This document shows, piece by piece, positions 15,344 through 23,790 of a stretch of DNA of 64,000 nt. The stretch lies in NCBI RefSeq assembly GCF_014637085.1, contig NZ_BMEU01000006.1, positions 1-64,000 on the forward strand, in the 5' to 3' direction. The first letter of the stretch is position 1. Every line of letters begins with the position of its first letter. The DNA is from Comamonas phosphati (GTDB taxonomy: Bacteria > Pseudomonadota > Gammaproteobacteria > Burkholderiales > Burkholderiaceae_C). The position numbers were made by a program, and so were the translations under genes. Under the pieces are notes generated by a model, which was not told the origin of the DNA, did no database searches, and saw only the letters and a list, made by a program, of their open reading frames with translations.

Positions 15344-15820
15344 ATGAGCACCACCATCCTTGCCCTCGATCTGGGCACCACCACCGGCTGGGCACTGCGC
15401 GGCAGTGACGGCCACATCACAAGCGGTTCCGAGAGCTTCCGTCCGCAGCGATTCGAAGGCGGCGGGATGCGTTTCCTGCGATTCAAACGCTGGCTCACGG
15501 AAATCAAGCAATCCTGCGATGGCATCGACTGCCTGCATTTCGAGGAAGTGCGCCGCCACGTTTCCACGGATGCGGCCCACGCCTATGGCGGGTTCCTCGC
15601 CACGCTCACGGCGTGGTGCGAGCACCACCAGATCCCGTACCAGGGCGTGCCCGTGGGCACGATCAAGAAGCACGCCACCGGCAAAGGCAATGCCAGCAAG
15701 GATGAGATGGTGGCGTCCGCCCGTGCCAGTGGTCATGCCCCGGCCGACGACAACGAAGCCGACGCGCTGGCCCTGCTGTCCTGGGCTGTCTACCACCACG
15801 ACGTTGGACAGGAGGTGTGA
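15344..15820 (+). CDS. RuvC-like Holliday junction nuclease of the phage
   Basis: The 158-residue product has the RNase H fold of RuvC: ILALDLGTTTGWAL (first catalytic Asp at residue 9), CLHFEEVRRHV (Glu), and the C-terminal DDNEADALALLSW (last two Asp). Phage RuvC homologues resolve recombination and replication junctions before packaging. The ATG at 15344 begins the family's natural N-terminus; the upstream 46 codons of the same frame cover the inverted repeat and are unlikely to be translated. Confidence 0.88.
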   Translation: MSTTILALDLGTTTGWALRGSDGHITSGSESFRPQRFEGGGMRFLRFKRWLTEIKQSCDGIDCLHFEEVRRHVSTDAAHAYGGFLATLTAWCEHHQIPYQGVPVGTIKKHATGKGNASKDEMVASARASGHAPADDNEADALALLSWAVYHHDVGQEV

Positions 15821-15821
15821 T

Positions 15822-16214
15822 GTGTGCAACCCTTGGACGATTGAGGACGTGGCAGCACGCTTCGAGGAAGCCGCCAGCACTGGACGACGCCTACCACCCG
15901 TGCGTGTGCACGGCTACTTCAACACCTGGCCCATCATCGTGCGCAAGGAGTGGGAGAGGTTCGCGGCGGACGAGCACGTCTACCGACCGTTCCCTCCCAC
16001 GCCCGAAGCTATCGACCGGATGCTGGAGACGATGAAGTGGGTGCAGTGGCTGGAGGTCGAGCAACGACATCTGGTGTGGATGCGCGCCAAACGCTACGGC
16101 TGGCGGGACATCACGATCCGCTTTGCCTGCGACCGGACGACGGCGTGGCGGCGGTGGCAGAAGGCCTTGCAGACGGTGGCTGACCAGCTCAACGGGAGCG
16201 TTGTCGCTGGATAG
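15822..16214 (+). CDS. DUF6362 family phage protein
   Basis: The 130-residue product (NPWTIEDVAARFEEAA, LPPVRVHGYFNTWP, VQWLEVEQRHLVWMRAKRYG) fits DUF6362. The C-terminal part, WRDITIRFACDRTTAWRRWQ, is a helix-turn-helix, so a DNA-binding role is likely. The start is a GTG at 15822 with GGAGGTG just before it. It overlaps the preceding gene region closely and ends the early operon. Confidence 0.75.
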   Translation: MCNPWTIEDVAARFEEAASTGRRLPPVRVHGYFNTWPIIVRKEWERFAADEHVYRPFPPTPEAIDRMLETMKWVQWLEVEQRHLVWMRAKRYGWRDITIRFACDRTTAWRRWQKALQTVADQLNGSVVAG

Positions 16215-16572
16215 TCTTTGAACGTGAATGGGCGTCGATAGGCTGTCATGCGCTGCCATCGGCCACCAACAGCGGCTTTTGCCCCTGCAACAAAGCAGGC
16301 CGATCAGGGGTAGTATTTCGGCTATCTTCTGGACAGCGGTGACGGTTGAGGGGATGGGCCCAGGCAAAAGGGGTCCTTCCTGCCCAAATCGCAATGCGGG
16401 GGGCGCGAGCGCGGCGCTTTTTTAGCGTCAGGGCGCGAACAAGGTTACCAGTCGGTCAGGTTACCGGCTCCGGTTACCACCCCCAGGCGCAGTTACCACC
16501 CCACCAGAATCTTCATTCAACTAACCCGCCCGGCGGCAACGCTCGGCGGGTTTTGCTTTTGGGGTTCCCACC
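16215..16572. other. intergenic region with GGTTACC repeats and a terminator
   Basis: No gene is seen. Four direct repeats of (G/A)GTTACC start at 16443, 16459, 16472 and 16491. Upstream are G/C-rich dyads around 16365-16390. At 16523-16552 AACCCGCC pairs with GGCGGGTT, followed by TTTTGCTTTT, a terminator that would end the early transcript. The region separates the replication genes from the methyltransferases. Confidence 0.6.
16523..16562 (+). terminator. rho-independent terminator after the early operon
   Basis: AACCCGCC (16523-16530) and GGCGGGTT (16545-16552) form a GC-rich stem followed by T-rich sequence. It lies just before the methyltransferase gene start. Confidence 0.75.
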
Positions 16573-17982
16573 TTGAACACGCTCAACGTTGAGTACCGCA
16601 AAATCGAGGCGCTGATTCCCTACGCCCGCAATCCGCGCACGCACTCCGAAGCGCAGATCGCCAAGATCGCGGCTAGCATCGTCGAGTACGGCTGGACGAA
16701 CCCGATTCTGGTCGATGGCGCGAGCGGCATCATCGCTGGTCACGGTCGCCTATTCGCTGCGCGCAAGCTGGGGCTGGCTCAGGTGCCGGTGATCGAACTG
16801 GCGCACCTAACCCCGGCGCAAAAGCGCGCGCTGGTGGTCGCCGATAACCGATTGGCGCTCGACGCGGGTTGGGATGAGGAAATGCTGGCGCTTGAACTGG
16901 CCGAGCTTTCCGAGGCTGGGTACGAACTGGCGCTGACCGGATTCGAGAATTTCGAGATCGATGCATTGCTGGCCGATGCCAACGTTGTCGATGAGCAGCA
17001 ACAGCAGAACGCGGAAGGTAATGACGAACCGGATGCCGCCGATGACGTGCCCGAGGCTCCGCTGGTGCCGGTGTCACGCACGGGCGACGTCTGGCAGCTC
17101 GGGCAGCATCGCCTGATCTGCGGCGATGCGACCGATTCCGCCGTGGTCGCCACGTTGATGCAGGGCGACACAGCACGTCTGTGCTTCACCTCACCACCCT
17201 ACGGCAATCAGCGCGACTACACCTCGGGCGGGGTCAAAGATTGGGATGGCTTGATGAGCGGCGTGTTCGCCCATCTGCCGATGGCGGACGATGGCCAGGT
17301 GCTGGTCAACCTCGGCCTCATCCATCGCGACAACGAAGTGATCCTGTATTGGGATGGATGGCTGTCCTGGATGCGCAAGCAGGGCTGGCGGCGCTTTGCC
17401 TGGTATGTCTGGGATCAGGGGCCGGGGATGCCCGGCGACTGGGCGGGTCGCTTTGCGCCGAGCTTCGAGTTCGTTTTCCACTTCAACCGTGAAAGCCGCA
17501 AGCCCCACAAGATTGTCCCCTGCAAACACGCAGGCCAGGAATCGCATCTGCGCGCCGATGGCTCGTCCACGGCGATGCGTGGCAAGGATGGCGAGGTCGG
17601 CGGCTGGACGCACAAAGGCCAGCCCACGCAGGACACCCGTATCCCCGACAGCGTGATCCGTGTGATGCGCCACAAGGGCAAGATTGGACGGGACATCGAC
17701 CACCCCGCCGTGTTCCCAGTGGCACTGCCGGAGTTCGTGATTGAGGCCTATACCGACGCGGGCGACACCGTGTTCGAACCGTTCGGGGGCAGCGGCACGA
17801 CGATGCTGGCGGCCCAGCGCGTGGGGCGTACTTGCCGCAGCGTGGAGATCGCGCCGGAGTACGTGGACGTGGCCATCAAGCGCTTTCAGCAGAATCATCC
17901 AGGCCTGCCGGTAACCTTGATCACCACTGACCAGTCCTTCGACGAGGTCGCCGCCGAACGTGGAGTGGAGGTGGCGGCATGA
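16573..17982 (+). CDS. ParB-like domain fused to DNA methyltransferase (SPPY type)
   Basis: Residues 1-120 form a ParB/sulfiredoxin-like domain (LIPYARNPRTHSEAQIAKIA, GIIAGHGRLFAARKLG). Residues 170-460 are a beta-class methyltransferase with the catalytic motif TSPPYGNQRDY near residue 205 and the SAM-binding motif EPFGGSGTT near residue 400. SPPY is typical of N4-cytosine enzymes. Phages use such proteins to escape host restriction. The start is a TTG at 16573, and no better start is seen. The paralogue downstream overlaps by 4 bases. Confidence 0.88.
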   Translation: MNTLNVEYRKIEALIPYARNPRTHSEAQIAKIAASIVEYGWTNPILVDGASGIIAGHGRLFAARKLGLAQVPVIELAHLTPAQKRALVVADNRLALDAGWDEEMLALELAELSEAGYELALTGFENFEIDALLADANVVDEQQQQNAEGNDEPDAADDVPEAPLVPVSRTGDVWQLGQHRLICGDATDSAVVATLMQGDTARLCFTSPPYGNQRDYTSGGVKDWDGLMSGVFAHLPMADDGQVLVNLGLIHRDNEVILYWDGWLSWMRKQGWRRFAWYVWDQGPGMPGDWAGRFAPSFEFVFHFNRESRKPHKIVPCKHAGQESHLRADGSSTAMRGKDGEVGGWTHKGQPTQDTRIPDSVIRVMRHKGKIGRDIDHPAVFPVALPEFVIEAYTDAGDTVFEPFGGSGTTMLAAQRVGRTCRSVEIAPEYVDVAIKRFQQNHPGLPVTLITTDQSFDEVAAERGVEVAA

Positions 17983-19241
17983 ACTGGCTGGCCGACAAAA
18001 TCGAACAGTGGCCGACCACCAAACTGCTGCCCTATGCCCGAAACGCAAGGACTCACTCCGACGAGCAGGTGGCGCAGATCGCAGCCAGCATCGCGGAATT
18101 TGGTTTCACCAACCCCATCCTGGCCGGCAGCGACGGCATTATCGTCGCAGGCCACGGGCGCCTGGCCGCCGCGCGGAAGCTCGGACTGGAAATCGTGCCG
18201 GTGGTCGTGCTCGACCATCTCACCTCGACCCAGCGCCGTGCCTTGGTGATCACGGACAACCGCATCGCCGAGAACGCGGGCTGGGACGAGGCGATGTTGC
18301 GCATCGAACTGGAAGCCCTGCAGGACGAAGGGTTCGACCTCGACATCACCGGCTTCGATGCCGATGCGCTGTTGGAGTTGCTCGCTGGCGAGGAATCGTA
18401 CAACGAAGGCCAGACCGACGAGGACGCAGTGCCTGAGCTGGGCGAGACACCGATTTCGCGCCCGGGCGATGTCTGGGTGCTGGGCCCGCACCGGCTGCTG
18501 TGTGGCGATGCTACGGTGGAGGCAAGCTACGACGCCTTGCTACAAGGCGCGCCAGTGGACATGGTCTTCACCGATCCGCCGTACAACGTGAACTACGCCA
18601 ACAGCGCCAAGGACAAGATGCGCGGCAAGGATCGTGCGATCCTCAACGATAACCTGGGCGATGGTTTCTACGACTTCTTGCTGGCGGCGCTGACCCCCAC
18701 CCTCGCGCACTGCCGAGGTGGTATCTACGTGGCGATGTCGTCCAGTGAACTCGATGTGCTGCAGGCCGCCTTCCGCGCCGCTGGCGGACGCTGGTCAACG
18801 TTCATCATCTGGGCCAAGAACACCTTCACGCTGGGCCGCGCCGATTACCAGCGCCAGTACGAGCCGATCCTGTACGGATGGCCCGAGGGTGCGCAGCGCT
18901 ATTGGTGCGGTGACCGCGACCAGGGCGACGTGTGGAACATCAAGAAGCCGCAGAAGAACGACCTGCACCCGACGATGAAGCCGGTGGAGCTGGTCGAGCG
19001 TGCGATCCGAAATTCGAGCCGCCCCGGCAACGTGGTGCTCGATCCCTTCGGCGGTTCCGGCACGACGCTGATCGCTGCCGAGAAGTCAGGCCGCGTTGCA
19101 CGGCTGATCGAGCTCGATCCGAAGTACGTGGACGTGATCGTGCGCCGGTGGGAGGACTTCACCGGCAAGCAGGCCACCCGCGAGGCGGATGGTGTGGTGC
19201 TCGATCAGGCGGCCATGGACTCCTCGATGATTTCGCAGTGA
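17979..19241 (+). CDS. ParB-like domain fused to DNA methyltransferase (DPPY type)
   Basis: It has the same layout as its upstream neighbour: ParB-like residues 1-120 (LLPYARNARTHSDEQVAQIA), then the methyltransferase with DPPYNVNY near residue 198 and DPFGGSGTT near residue 354. DPPY points to N6-adenine methylation, unlike the SPPY of the first enzyme. The two genes are tandem paralogues that seem to have split their target base. The 3' end overlaps the convergent small gene at 19205-19573 by 37 bases. Confidence 0.9.
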   Translation: MNWLADKIEQWPTTKLLPYARNARTHSDEQVAQIAASIAEFGFTNPILAGSDGIIVAGHGRLAAARKLGLEIVPVVVLDHLTSTQRRALVITDNRIAENAGWDEAMLRIELEALQDEGFDLDITGFDADALLELLAGEESYNEGQTDEDAVPELGETPISRPGDVWVLGPHRLLCGDATVEASYDALLQGAPVDMVFTDPPYNVNYANSAKDKMRGKDRAILNDNLGDGFYDFLLAALTPTLAHCRGGIYVAMSSSELDVLQAAFRAAGGRWSTFIIWAKNTFTLGRADYQRQYEPILYGWPEGAQRYWCGDRDQGDVWNIKKPQKNDLHPTMKPVELVERAIRNSSRPGNVVLDPFGGSGTTLIAAEKSGRVARLIELDPKYVDVIVRRWEDFTGKQATREADGVVLDQAAMDSSMISQ

Positions 19242-19573
19242 ATCACAAAGCCCGTCAGGTAAGGCATGCCGCGCGGAATGCCGTACTGCTTGCTGGTCTG
19301 GCGGCCAATCGTCCAGCCCATCCAGCGTTGTGTGGCGGTGTTGATCGCATCCGCCAGGGCCTTGCCTTCGTAAAGCCCGTTCTGGACGTCGTCGGCAAAG
19401 TGGCGTCCGTGGGGGCTGTCGAGGAAGACCCGAACCGATTCGAGGGGTTGGCTGGTGGCGTCGGAGATGGCGGTCATCGTCAGCGGCCACGCGGCTGCGG
19501 CGTGTTCGTCCATCGTGCCCCAAAAGCCCCAGGCATCGTTCTGGGTGGCTGGGATTTGCGTGGTGGTGGTCAT
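19205..19573 (-). CDS. hypothetical phage protein under the two-box element
   Basis: The 122-residue product has no family I know. It starts MTTTTQIPATQNDAWGFWG and has a conserved-looking middle (RHFADDVQNGLYEGKALADA), with no signal or membrane segment. A clear GGAG precedes the ATG. It is one of four small leftward genes between the methylases and the terminase, each with its own copy of the two-box element. Confidence 0.65.
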   Translation of the reverse strand: MTTTTQIPATQNDAWGFWGTMDEHAAAAWPLTMTAISDATSQPLESVRVFLDSPHGRHFADDVQNGLYEGKALADAINTATQRWMGWTIGRQTSKQYGIPRGMPYLTGFVIHCEIIEESMAA

Positions 19574-19609
19574 CTCGGGCTCCTTGGGGGGGATCGTTGC
19601 GGCACCCGT

Positions 19610-19639
19610 AGTAACGCGCTGTGTGATTGAGATGCCAAG
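19610..19639 (-). promoter_or_regulatory. two-box element, copy B
   Basis: On the minus strand: CTTGGCATC, 10 bases, AGCGCGTTACT, 36 bases before the ATG at 19573. The first box also forms half of a GCCAAG/CTTGGC hairpin with bases up to 19650, which may end transcription from the gene upstream. Confidence 0.6.
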
Positions 19640-19661
19640 CTGTTCTTGGCTTCTTTCTCGA

Positions 19662-19880
19662 TCATTCGACGTAGTAGAGATCGGCCTCGACCAAGTCCTC
19701 GGTGTAGCCCGCCTTGTGCAGCACGACGACCTTGCCGTCGCGCCAGCCCTGGACGATGCCGGTGCGGCGCACCTGCTCGATACGGGTGCTGTGGTGGCCG
19801 GTGCTGATGTTGCGGTCGATGTAGTAAGCGACGCGGTCGCCTTTTTGCAGGGTGTGGCGGATGCTGGTGGCTATGTTCAT
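19662..19880 (-). CDS. small hypothetical phage protein
   Basis: The 72-residue product (MNIATSIRHTLQKGDRVAYYID) looks like a small beta-barrel of SH3/KOW type, judging from GDRVAYYI, GIVQGWRDGKVVVLHK and DLYYVE. The ATG at 19880 has GGAG before it; the upstream 11 codons of the frame lie across the two-box element spacer. Function unknown. Confidence 0.65.
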   Translation of the reverse strand: MNIATSIRHTLQKGDRVAYYIDRNISTGHHSTRIEQVRRTGIVQGWRDGKVVVLHKAGYTEDLVEADLYYVE

Positions 19881-19913
19881 GGTGCTCTCCGGGTTGATCG
19901 TTGCGACACCCAC

Positions 19914-19943
19914 ATGAACGCGCTGGTGGCGAGAGAAGCCAAG
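19914..19943 (-). promoter_or_regulatory. two-box element, copy C
   Basis: On the minus strand: CTTGGCTTC, 10 bases, AGCGCGTTCAT, 33 bases before the ATG at 19880. A GGCGAGAG/CTCTCGCC inverted repeat overlaps it. Confidence 0.65.
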
Positions 19944-19972
19944 CTATTCGTGGCCGCTCTCGCCATCTTTCT

Positions 19973-20542
19973 TCAAGCGATGCGATAAACCCGCTCGCCG
20001 CCTTGGACCTTGTCTGAAGTGATGGTCAGGCCGAGTTTTTTCTTGAAGGCTCCGGCGAAGGTGCCGCGCACTGTGTGCGCCTGCCAGCCGGTGGCGGTGC
20101 AGATCTGGCCGATGGTTGCGCCCTCGGGGCGTTGCAGCATCCGGATCACTTCGGCCTGCTTGCTGTTTTCGCGGGTGCGCGGCTTGGTTGGCTCCGGTGC
20201 TTTTTCTTTGGCCTTTTCCTCGATCCACTGTGCCTCACACGCGGCCACGTCGGCCTCGAGTTCGGGATCGGTGACCAAGAGGGCTGCGGTGTCCTCCGGC
20301 GCGTCCTGTGGCGTAGACGTGGGCGCTGGGCGGGAAATCCCGAGGGCGTCGTAGCCCTCGGTGGCGATGAACCAGTCGGTGCCATCGGTGGTGATCAGGG
20401 CGCGGTTAAACAGACCGTCGAGCACCTTTTTGCGAGCGCCGCCTTTGATGTTGTCCGGAAACCACTCGATCTTGCCGTCGGTGTGTTCGAGGGCGTAGGC
20501 CAGGATCGCGTGCTGGGCCGGGGTCAGTTGAGTGGCGGTCAT
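19973..20542 (-). CDS. DUF3489 family protein
   Basis: The 189-residue product ends in a DUF3489 winged-helix domain (about residues 120-189: KQAEVIRMLQRPEGATIGQI, WQAHTVRGTFAGAFKKKLG). The N-terminal part (QLTPAQHAILAYALEHTDGK) is a second helical domain, and the two are joined by an acidic Pro/Ala linker. The family is common in phages and plasmids and probably binds DNA. The ATG at 20542 has AAGGAG upstream. Confidence 0.85.
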   Translation of the reverse strand: MTATQLTPAQHAILAYALEHTDGKIEWFPDNIKGGARKKVLDGLFNRALITTDGTDWFIATEGYDALGISRPAPTSTPQDAPEDTAALLVTDPELEADVAACEAQWIEEKAKEKAPEPTKPRTRENSKQAEVIRMLQRPEGATIGQICTATGWQAHTVRGTFAGAFKKKLGLTITSDKVQGGERVYRIA

Positions 20543-20576
20543 GTGCTGCTCCTTCGGGGTGGTTGATGACGATGTG

Positions 20577-20606
20577 ATGAACGCGCTGTTCGGGAATGAA
20601 GCCAAG
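20577..20606 (-). promoter_or_regulatory. two-box element, copy D
   Basis: On the minus strand: CTTGGCTTC, 10 bases, AGCGCGTTCAT, 34 bases before the DUF3489 ATG. GAAGCCAAGC is mirrored by GCTTGGCTTC about 20 bases further right with a T-run between them, so a terminator hairpin of the next gene overlaps this copy. Confidence 0.65.
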
Positions 20607-20646
20607 CGTTTTCTGATTGCTTTTTTGCTTGGCTTCGCACCCGATT

Positions 20647-20913
20647 TCAGGGCTTGCGCAAAGTGACGATGCCCACTTGCGCCAGGTCCAGCGCGGCGCA
20701 GCGGAAGGCGTTTTCTGCCGCCCAGGGCGCGATGCGCACGTCGTCGAGCATCTGGTCGATCACGGTGCTGCTCTTGGCGCGCATCGCAGCGCAGGCGGCG
20801 TCCAGCTCGTCACGGCTGGCCGCTGACACTTCCTCGCGGCAGGTGCGCACCAGCACCGTCAGTGCAGCGTCTGCGAGTTTCTTGGCCAGGGTGTCGAGGT
20901 TGGTGGTGTCCAT
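20647..20913 (-). CDS. small helical hypothetical phage protein
   Basis: The 88-residue product is almost all helix (LAKKLADAALTVLVRTCREE, DELDAACAAMRAKSSTVIDQ). No family is recognised. The ATG at 20913 follows AGGA. It is the first of the leftward gene group and lies divergent to the terminase genes. Confidence 0.6.
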   Translation of the reverse strand: MDTTNLDTLAKKLADAALTVLVRTCREEVSAASRDELDAACAAMRAKSSTVIDQMLDDVRIAPWAAENAFRCAALDLAQVGIVTLRKP

Positions 20914-20948
20914 CGTTCGTCCTTTCAGGATGTGGTTGCGATGACGTG

Positions 20949-20978
20949 ATGAACGCGCTGTTCCCGATGGAAGCCAAG
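20949..20978 (-). promoter_or_regulatory. two-box element, copy E
   Basis: On the minus strand: CTTGGCTTC, 10 bases, AGCGCGTTCAT, 35 bases before the ATG at 20913. Confidence 0.65.
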
Positions 20979-21034
20979 CTCAATCTGCAGGCGAATTTGG
21001 CAAATGAGCGAACAAATGATTGAAGAAGGTGACG

Positions 21035-21580
21035 ATGGGACTCTCGATTCGCGCCTACGCGCGCCACCGTGGCGTGTCGCATGTGGCCGTGAAGAAGGCC
21101 ATCGACACCGGGCGGATCACTGCACAACCAGACGGAACGATTGATCCGGATTCTGCCGACGCGCAGTGGGCGCAAAACACATTGCAGCCCCGCAGGGCCG
21201 CAGCGCCGGAGAAGGTCAGCACCGCGAAGGCACGCGTGCTGCCAGAACGGGAGGTGTCCGAACCCAGCACTCCGCCGTTGTCTGCGGGCGGTACCTCGCT
21301 GCTGCAGGCGCGCACGGTCAACGAAGTGCTCAAGGCCCAGCTCAACAAGGTGGAGCTGGCGCACCGCAAGAAGGAACTGGTGGATCGGGCACAGGCCGTG
21401 GCGCACGTTTTCAAACTTGCACGCATCGAGCGCGACGCGTGGCTCAACTGGCCCGCGCGCATTTCGGGGCAGATGGCATCCACGCTCGGTGTCGATGCCC
21501 ACCAGATGCACGTGACTCTGGAAGCTGCCGTGCGCGAGCACCTGATTGAACTGGGCGATTTACGCCCGCGCGTGGACTGA
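21035..21580 (+). CDS. terminase small subunit-like protein
   Basis: The 181-residue product has an N-terminal helix-turn-helix (YARHRGVSHVAVKKAID), a Pro-rich linker and a helical C-terminal region (AQLNKVELAHRKKELVDRAQ). This is the layout of lambda Nu1-like small terminase subunits, which recognise the packaging site. GAAGGTG precedes the ATG at 21035. It directly precedes the large subunit with a 1-base overlap, which supports the call. Confidence 0.82.
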   Translation: MGLSIRAYARHRGVSHVAVKKAIDTGRITAQPDGTIDPDSADAQWAQNTLQPRRAAAPEKVSTAKARVLPEREVSEPSTPPLSAGGTSLLQARTVNEVLKAQLNKVELAHRKKELVDRAQAVAHVFKLARIERDAWLNWPARISGQMASTLGVDAHQMHVTLEAAVREHLIELGDLRPRVD

Positions 21581-23547
21581 TGACGATGGATTACGAAGGC
21601 GTGCAGGAGATCGAACGGGCGTGGCGCGACGGGCTCACCCCCGACCCGTTGCTCACAGTTTCCGAATGGTCGGACTGCCACCGGATGCTATCGAGCAAGG
21701 CGTCCGCCGAACCGGGACGCTGGCGCACCAGCCGCACGCCATACCTCAAAGCCATCATGGACTGCCTGTCGCCGACTTCGCCGGTCGAACGCGTGGTGTT
21801 CATGAAGGCCGCCCAGCTCGGCGCGACCGAGATGGGGTCGAACTGGATCGGCTACGTCATCCACCACGCACCTGGGCCGATGATGGCGGTCTGGCCGACC
21901 GTGGAGATGGCCAAGCGCAACTCCAAGCAGCGCATCGATCCGCTGATCGAGGAATCGGCGGCCCTGGCGGAACTGATCGCTCCGGCGCGCTCGCGCGATT
22001 CGGGCAACACCATCCTGGCCAAGGAGTTCCGAGGGGGCGTGCTGGTGATGACCGGGGCGAACAGCGCGGTCGGCCTGCGGTCGATGCCGGTGAGGTATCT
22101 GTTCCTCGACGAGGTCGATGGTTATCCGCTGGACGTCGAGGGTGAAGGCGATGCGATCTCGCTGGCCGAGGCGCGCACGCGCACCTTCGCGCGGCGCAAG
22201 ATCTTCATCGTGTCGACGCCGACGATCTCGGGGGCGTCGGCCATCGAGCGCGAGTACGAGGCCAGCGACCAGCGCCGCTACTTCGTGCCGTGTCCACACT
22301 GCAACCACCAGCAATGGTTCCGCTTCGAGCAGCTGCGCTGGGACAAGGGCCAACCCGACACTGCGGCCTACGTCTGCGAGTCGTGCGACACCGCGATTGC
22401 CGAGCACCACAAGACGTGGATGCTGGAGCACGGCGAATGGCGCGCGATGACACAGGGCAACGGCGGCAAAACGGCTGGCTTTCACCTGTCGTCGCTCTAC
22501 AGCCCTGTGGGATGGCGCAGCTGGCGTGATATCGCCGCTGCGTGGGAAGCCGCCGTCAACAAGGAATCCGGGTCGGCGGCAGCCATCAAGACCTTCAAGA
22601 ACACCGAATTGGGTGAGACCTGGGTCGAGGAAGGTGAAGCCCCAGACTGGCAGCGGCTGGTCGAACGCCGCGAGGAATACCGCATCGGCACCGTTCCGCA
22701 GGGCGGACTGCTTCTGGTCGGTGCTGCTGACGTGCAGAAGGATCGCATCGAGTCCTCTGTCTGGGCCTTTGGGCGCGGCAAGGAATGCTGGCTGGTCGAG
22801 CACCGTGTGTTGATGGGCGATACGGCGCGCGATACGGTGTGGAAACACCTCGCCGAAATGCTCTCCGAATCGTGGACACACGCCTCTGGTGCGGCGATGC
22901 CGCTGGCCCGTTTCGCGCTGGACACCGGCTTTGCGACGCAGGAGGCCTATGCTTTCGTGCGCGCCTGCCGCGACAGTCGGGTGATGGCCGTCAAGGGGGT
23001 GGCGCGGGGCGCGGCTCTGATTGGCACCCCAACAGCGGTGGACATGACCCAGGGCGGCAAGAAACTGCGCCGGGGCATCAAGGTGTTCTCGGTTGCCGGT
23101 GGCATCGTCAAGCTGGAGTTCTACAACAACCTGCGCAAGAGCGCCGATGTCTCTGATGATGGCGTCACCACGGTCTATCCGACCGGGTTCGTCCACCTGC
23201 CCAAGATTGACGCCGAGTTCATCCAGCAGCTCTGCGCCGAGCAACTGATCACCCGCCGCGACCGCAATGGCTTCCTGGTGCGCGAGTGGCAAAAGATGCG
23301 CGAACGCAATGAAGCGCTCGACTGCTACGTCTACGCCCGCGCCGCTGCTGCAGCGGCGGGATTGGATCGCTTCGAGGAGCGCCACTGGCGCGAACTGGAG
23401 CGGCAACTCGGCGTGGCTCCCCCACCGGACGCGCCACCACCACTGAATGACATCGAATTGAACGAGGCCACCCCCAGCGGTGGCCTCGCTGTTTCTGGAA
23501 ACCGCAGTACCGGTCGGCGCGTGATCCGGAGCCGTTGGCTTCGTTGA
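21580..23547 (+). CDS. terminase large subunit, lambda GpA type
   Basis: This is the packaging motor and nuclease. The 655-residue product has the ATPase motif KAAQLGATEMGSN near residues 75-85, the Walker B VRYLFLDEVDGYP near 170-180, and the zinc-like pairs CPHCNHQQ and CESCDTA at about 245-270. The nuclease part has ADVQKDRIES and FALDTGF. Its size and order are typical of the GpA family. The second codon trio is also ATG, so the start may be 21586. Confidence 0.95.
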   Translation: MTMDYEGVQEIERAWRDGLTPDPLLTVSEWSDCHRMLSSKASAEPGRWRTSRTPYLKAIMDCLSPTSPVERVVFMKAAQLGATEMGSNWIGYVIHHAPGPMMAVWPTVEMAKRNSKQRIDPLIEESAALAELIAPARSRDSGNTILAKEFRGGVLVMTGANSAVGLRSMPVRYLFLDEVDGYPLDVEGEGDAISLAEARTRTFARRKIFIVSTPTISGASAIEREYEASDQRRYFVPCPHCNHQQWFRFEQLRWDKGQPDTAAYVCESCDTAIAEHHKTWMLEHGEWRAMTQGNGGKTAGFHLSSLYSPVGWRSWRDIAAAWEAAVNKESGSAAAIKTFKNTELGETWVEEGEAPDWQRLVERREEYRIGTVPQGGLLLVGAADVQKDRIESSVWAFGRGKECWLVEHRVLMGDTARDTVWKHLAEMLSESWTHASGAAMPLARFALDTGFATQEAYAFVRACRDSRVMAVKGVARGAALIGTPTAVDMTQGGKKLRRGIKVFSVAGGIVKLEFYNNLRKSADVSDDGVTTVYPTGFVHLPKIDAEFIQQLCAEQLITRRDRNGFLVREWQKMRERNEALDCYVYARAAAAAAGLDRFEERHWRELERQLGVAPPPDAPPPLNDIELNEATPSGGLAVSGNRSTGRRVIRSRWLR

Positions 23548-23583
23548 TTGCTGCTGGCTGCTGGCTGATTCGACGAGGGATTC

Positions 23584-23790
23584 ATGACCTACACCATCAC
23601 GCAGTTGGACGCATTGAAGCGAGCGCTTGCCACCGGCGAACGCCGTGTGAGCTTTGGTGACAAGACCATTGAATATCGCTCGGTCGAGGAACTGCAGTCG
23701 GCCATCCGCACGGTTGAGGCCGAGCTGGCCCGCAACGCAGGATCGGGCACGAAGCGTCAGATTCGCGTCACAACAGTGAAGGGCTTCTGA
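23584..23790 (+). CDS. head-tail joining protein, gpW family
   Basis: The 68-residue product (QLDALKRALATGERRVSFGD, YRSVEELQSAIRTVEAEL) is a gpW. It sits between terminase and portal as in lambda, and completes the filled head so tails can attach. The portal ATG overlaps its stop. Confidence 0.93.
   Translation: MTYTITQLDALKRALATGERRVSFGDKTIEYRSVEELQSAIRTVEAELARNAGSGTKRQIRVTTVKGF

Noticed and set aside
16365-16440. Second terminator or small RNA in the G/C-rich dyads before the GGTTACC repeats
   Set aside because: Dyads such as GGGCCCAGG and GCGCGAGCGCGGCGC are present, but no single hairpin with a good T-run could be fixed by eye beyond the one at 16523.
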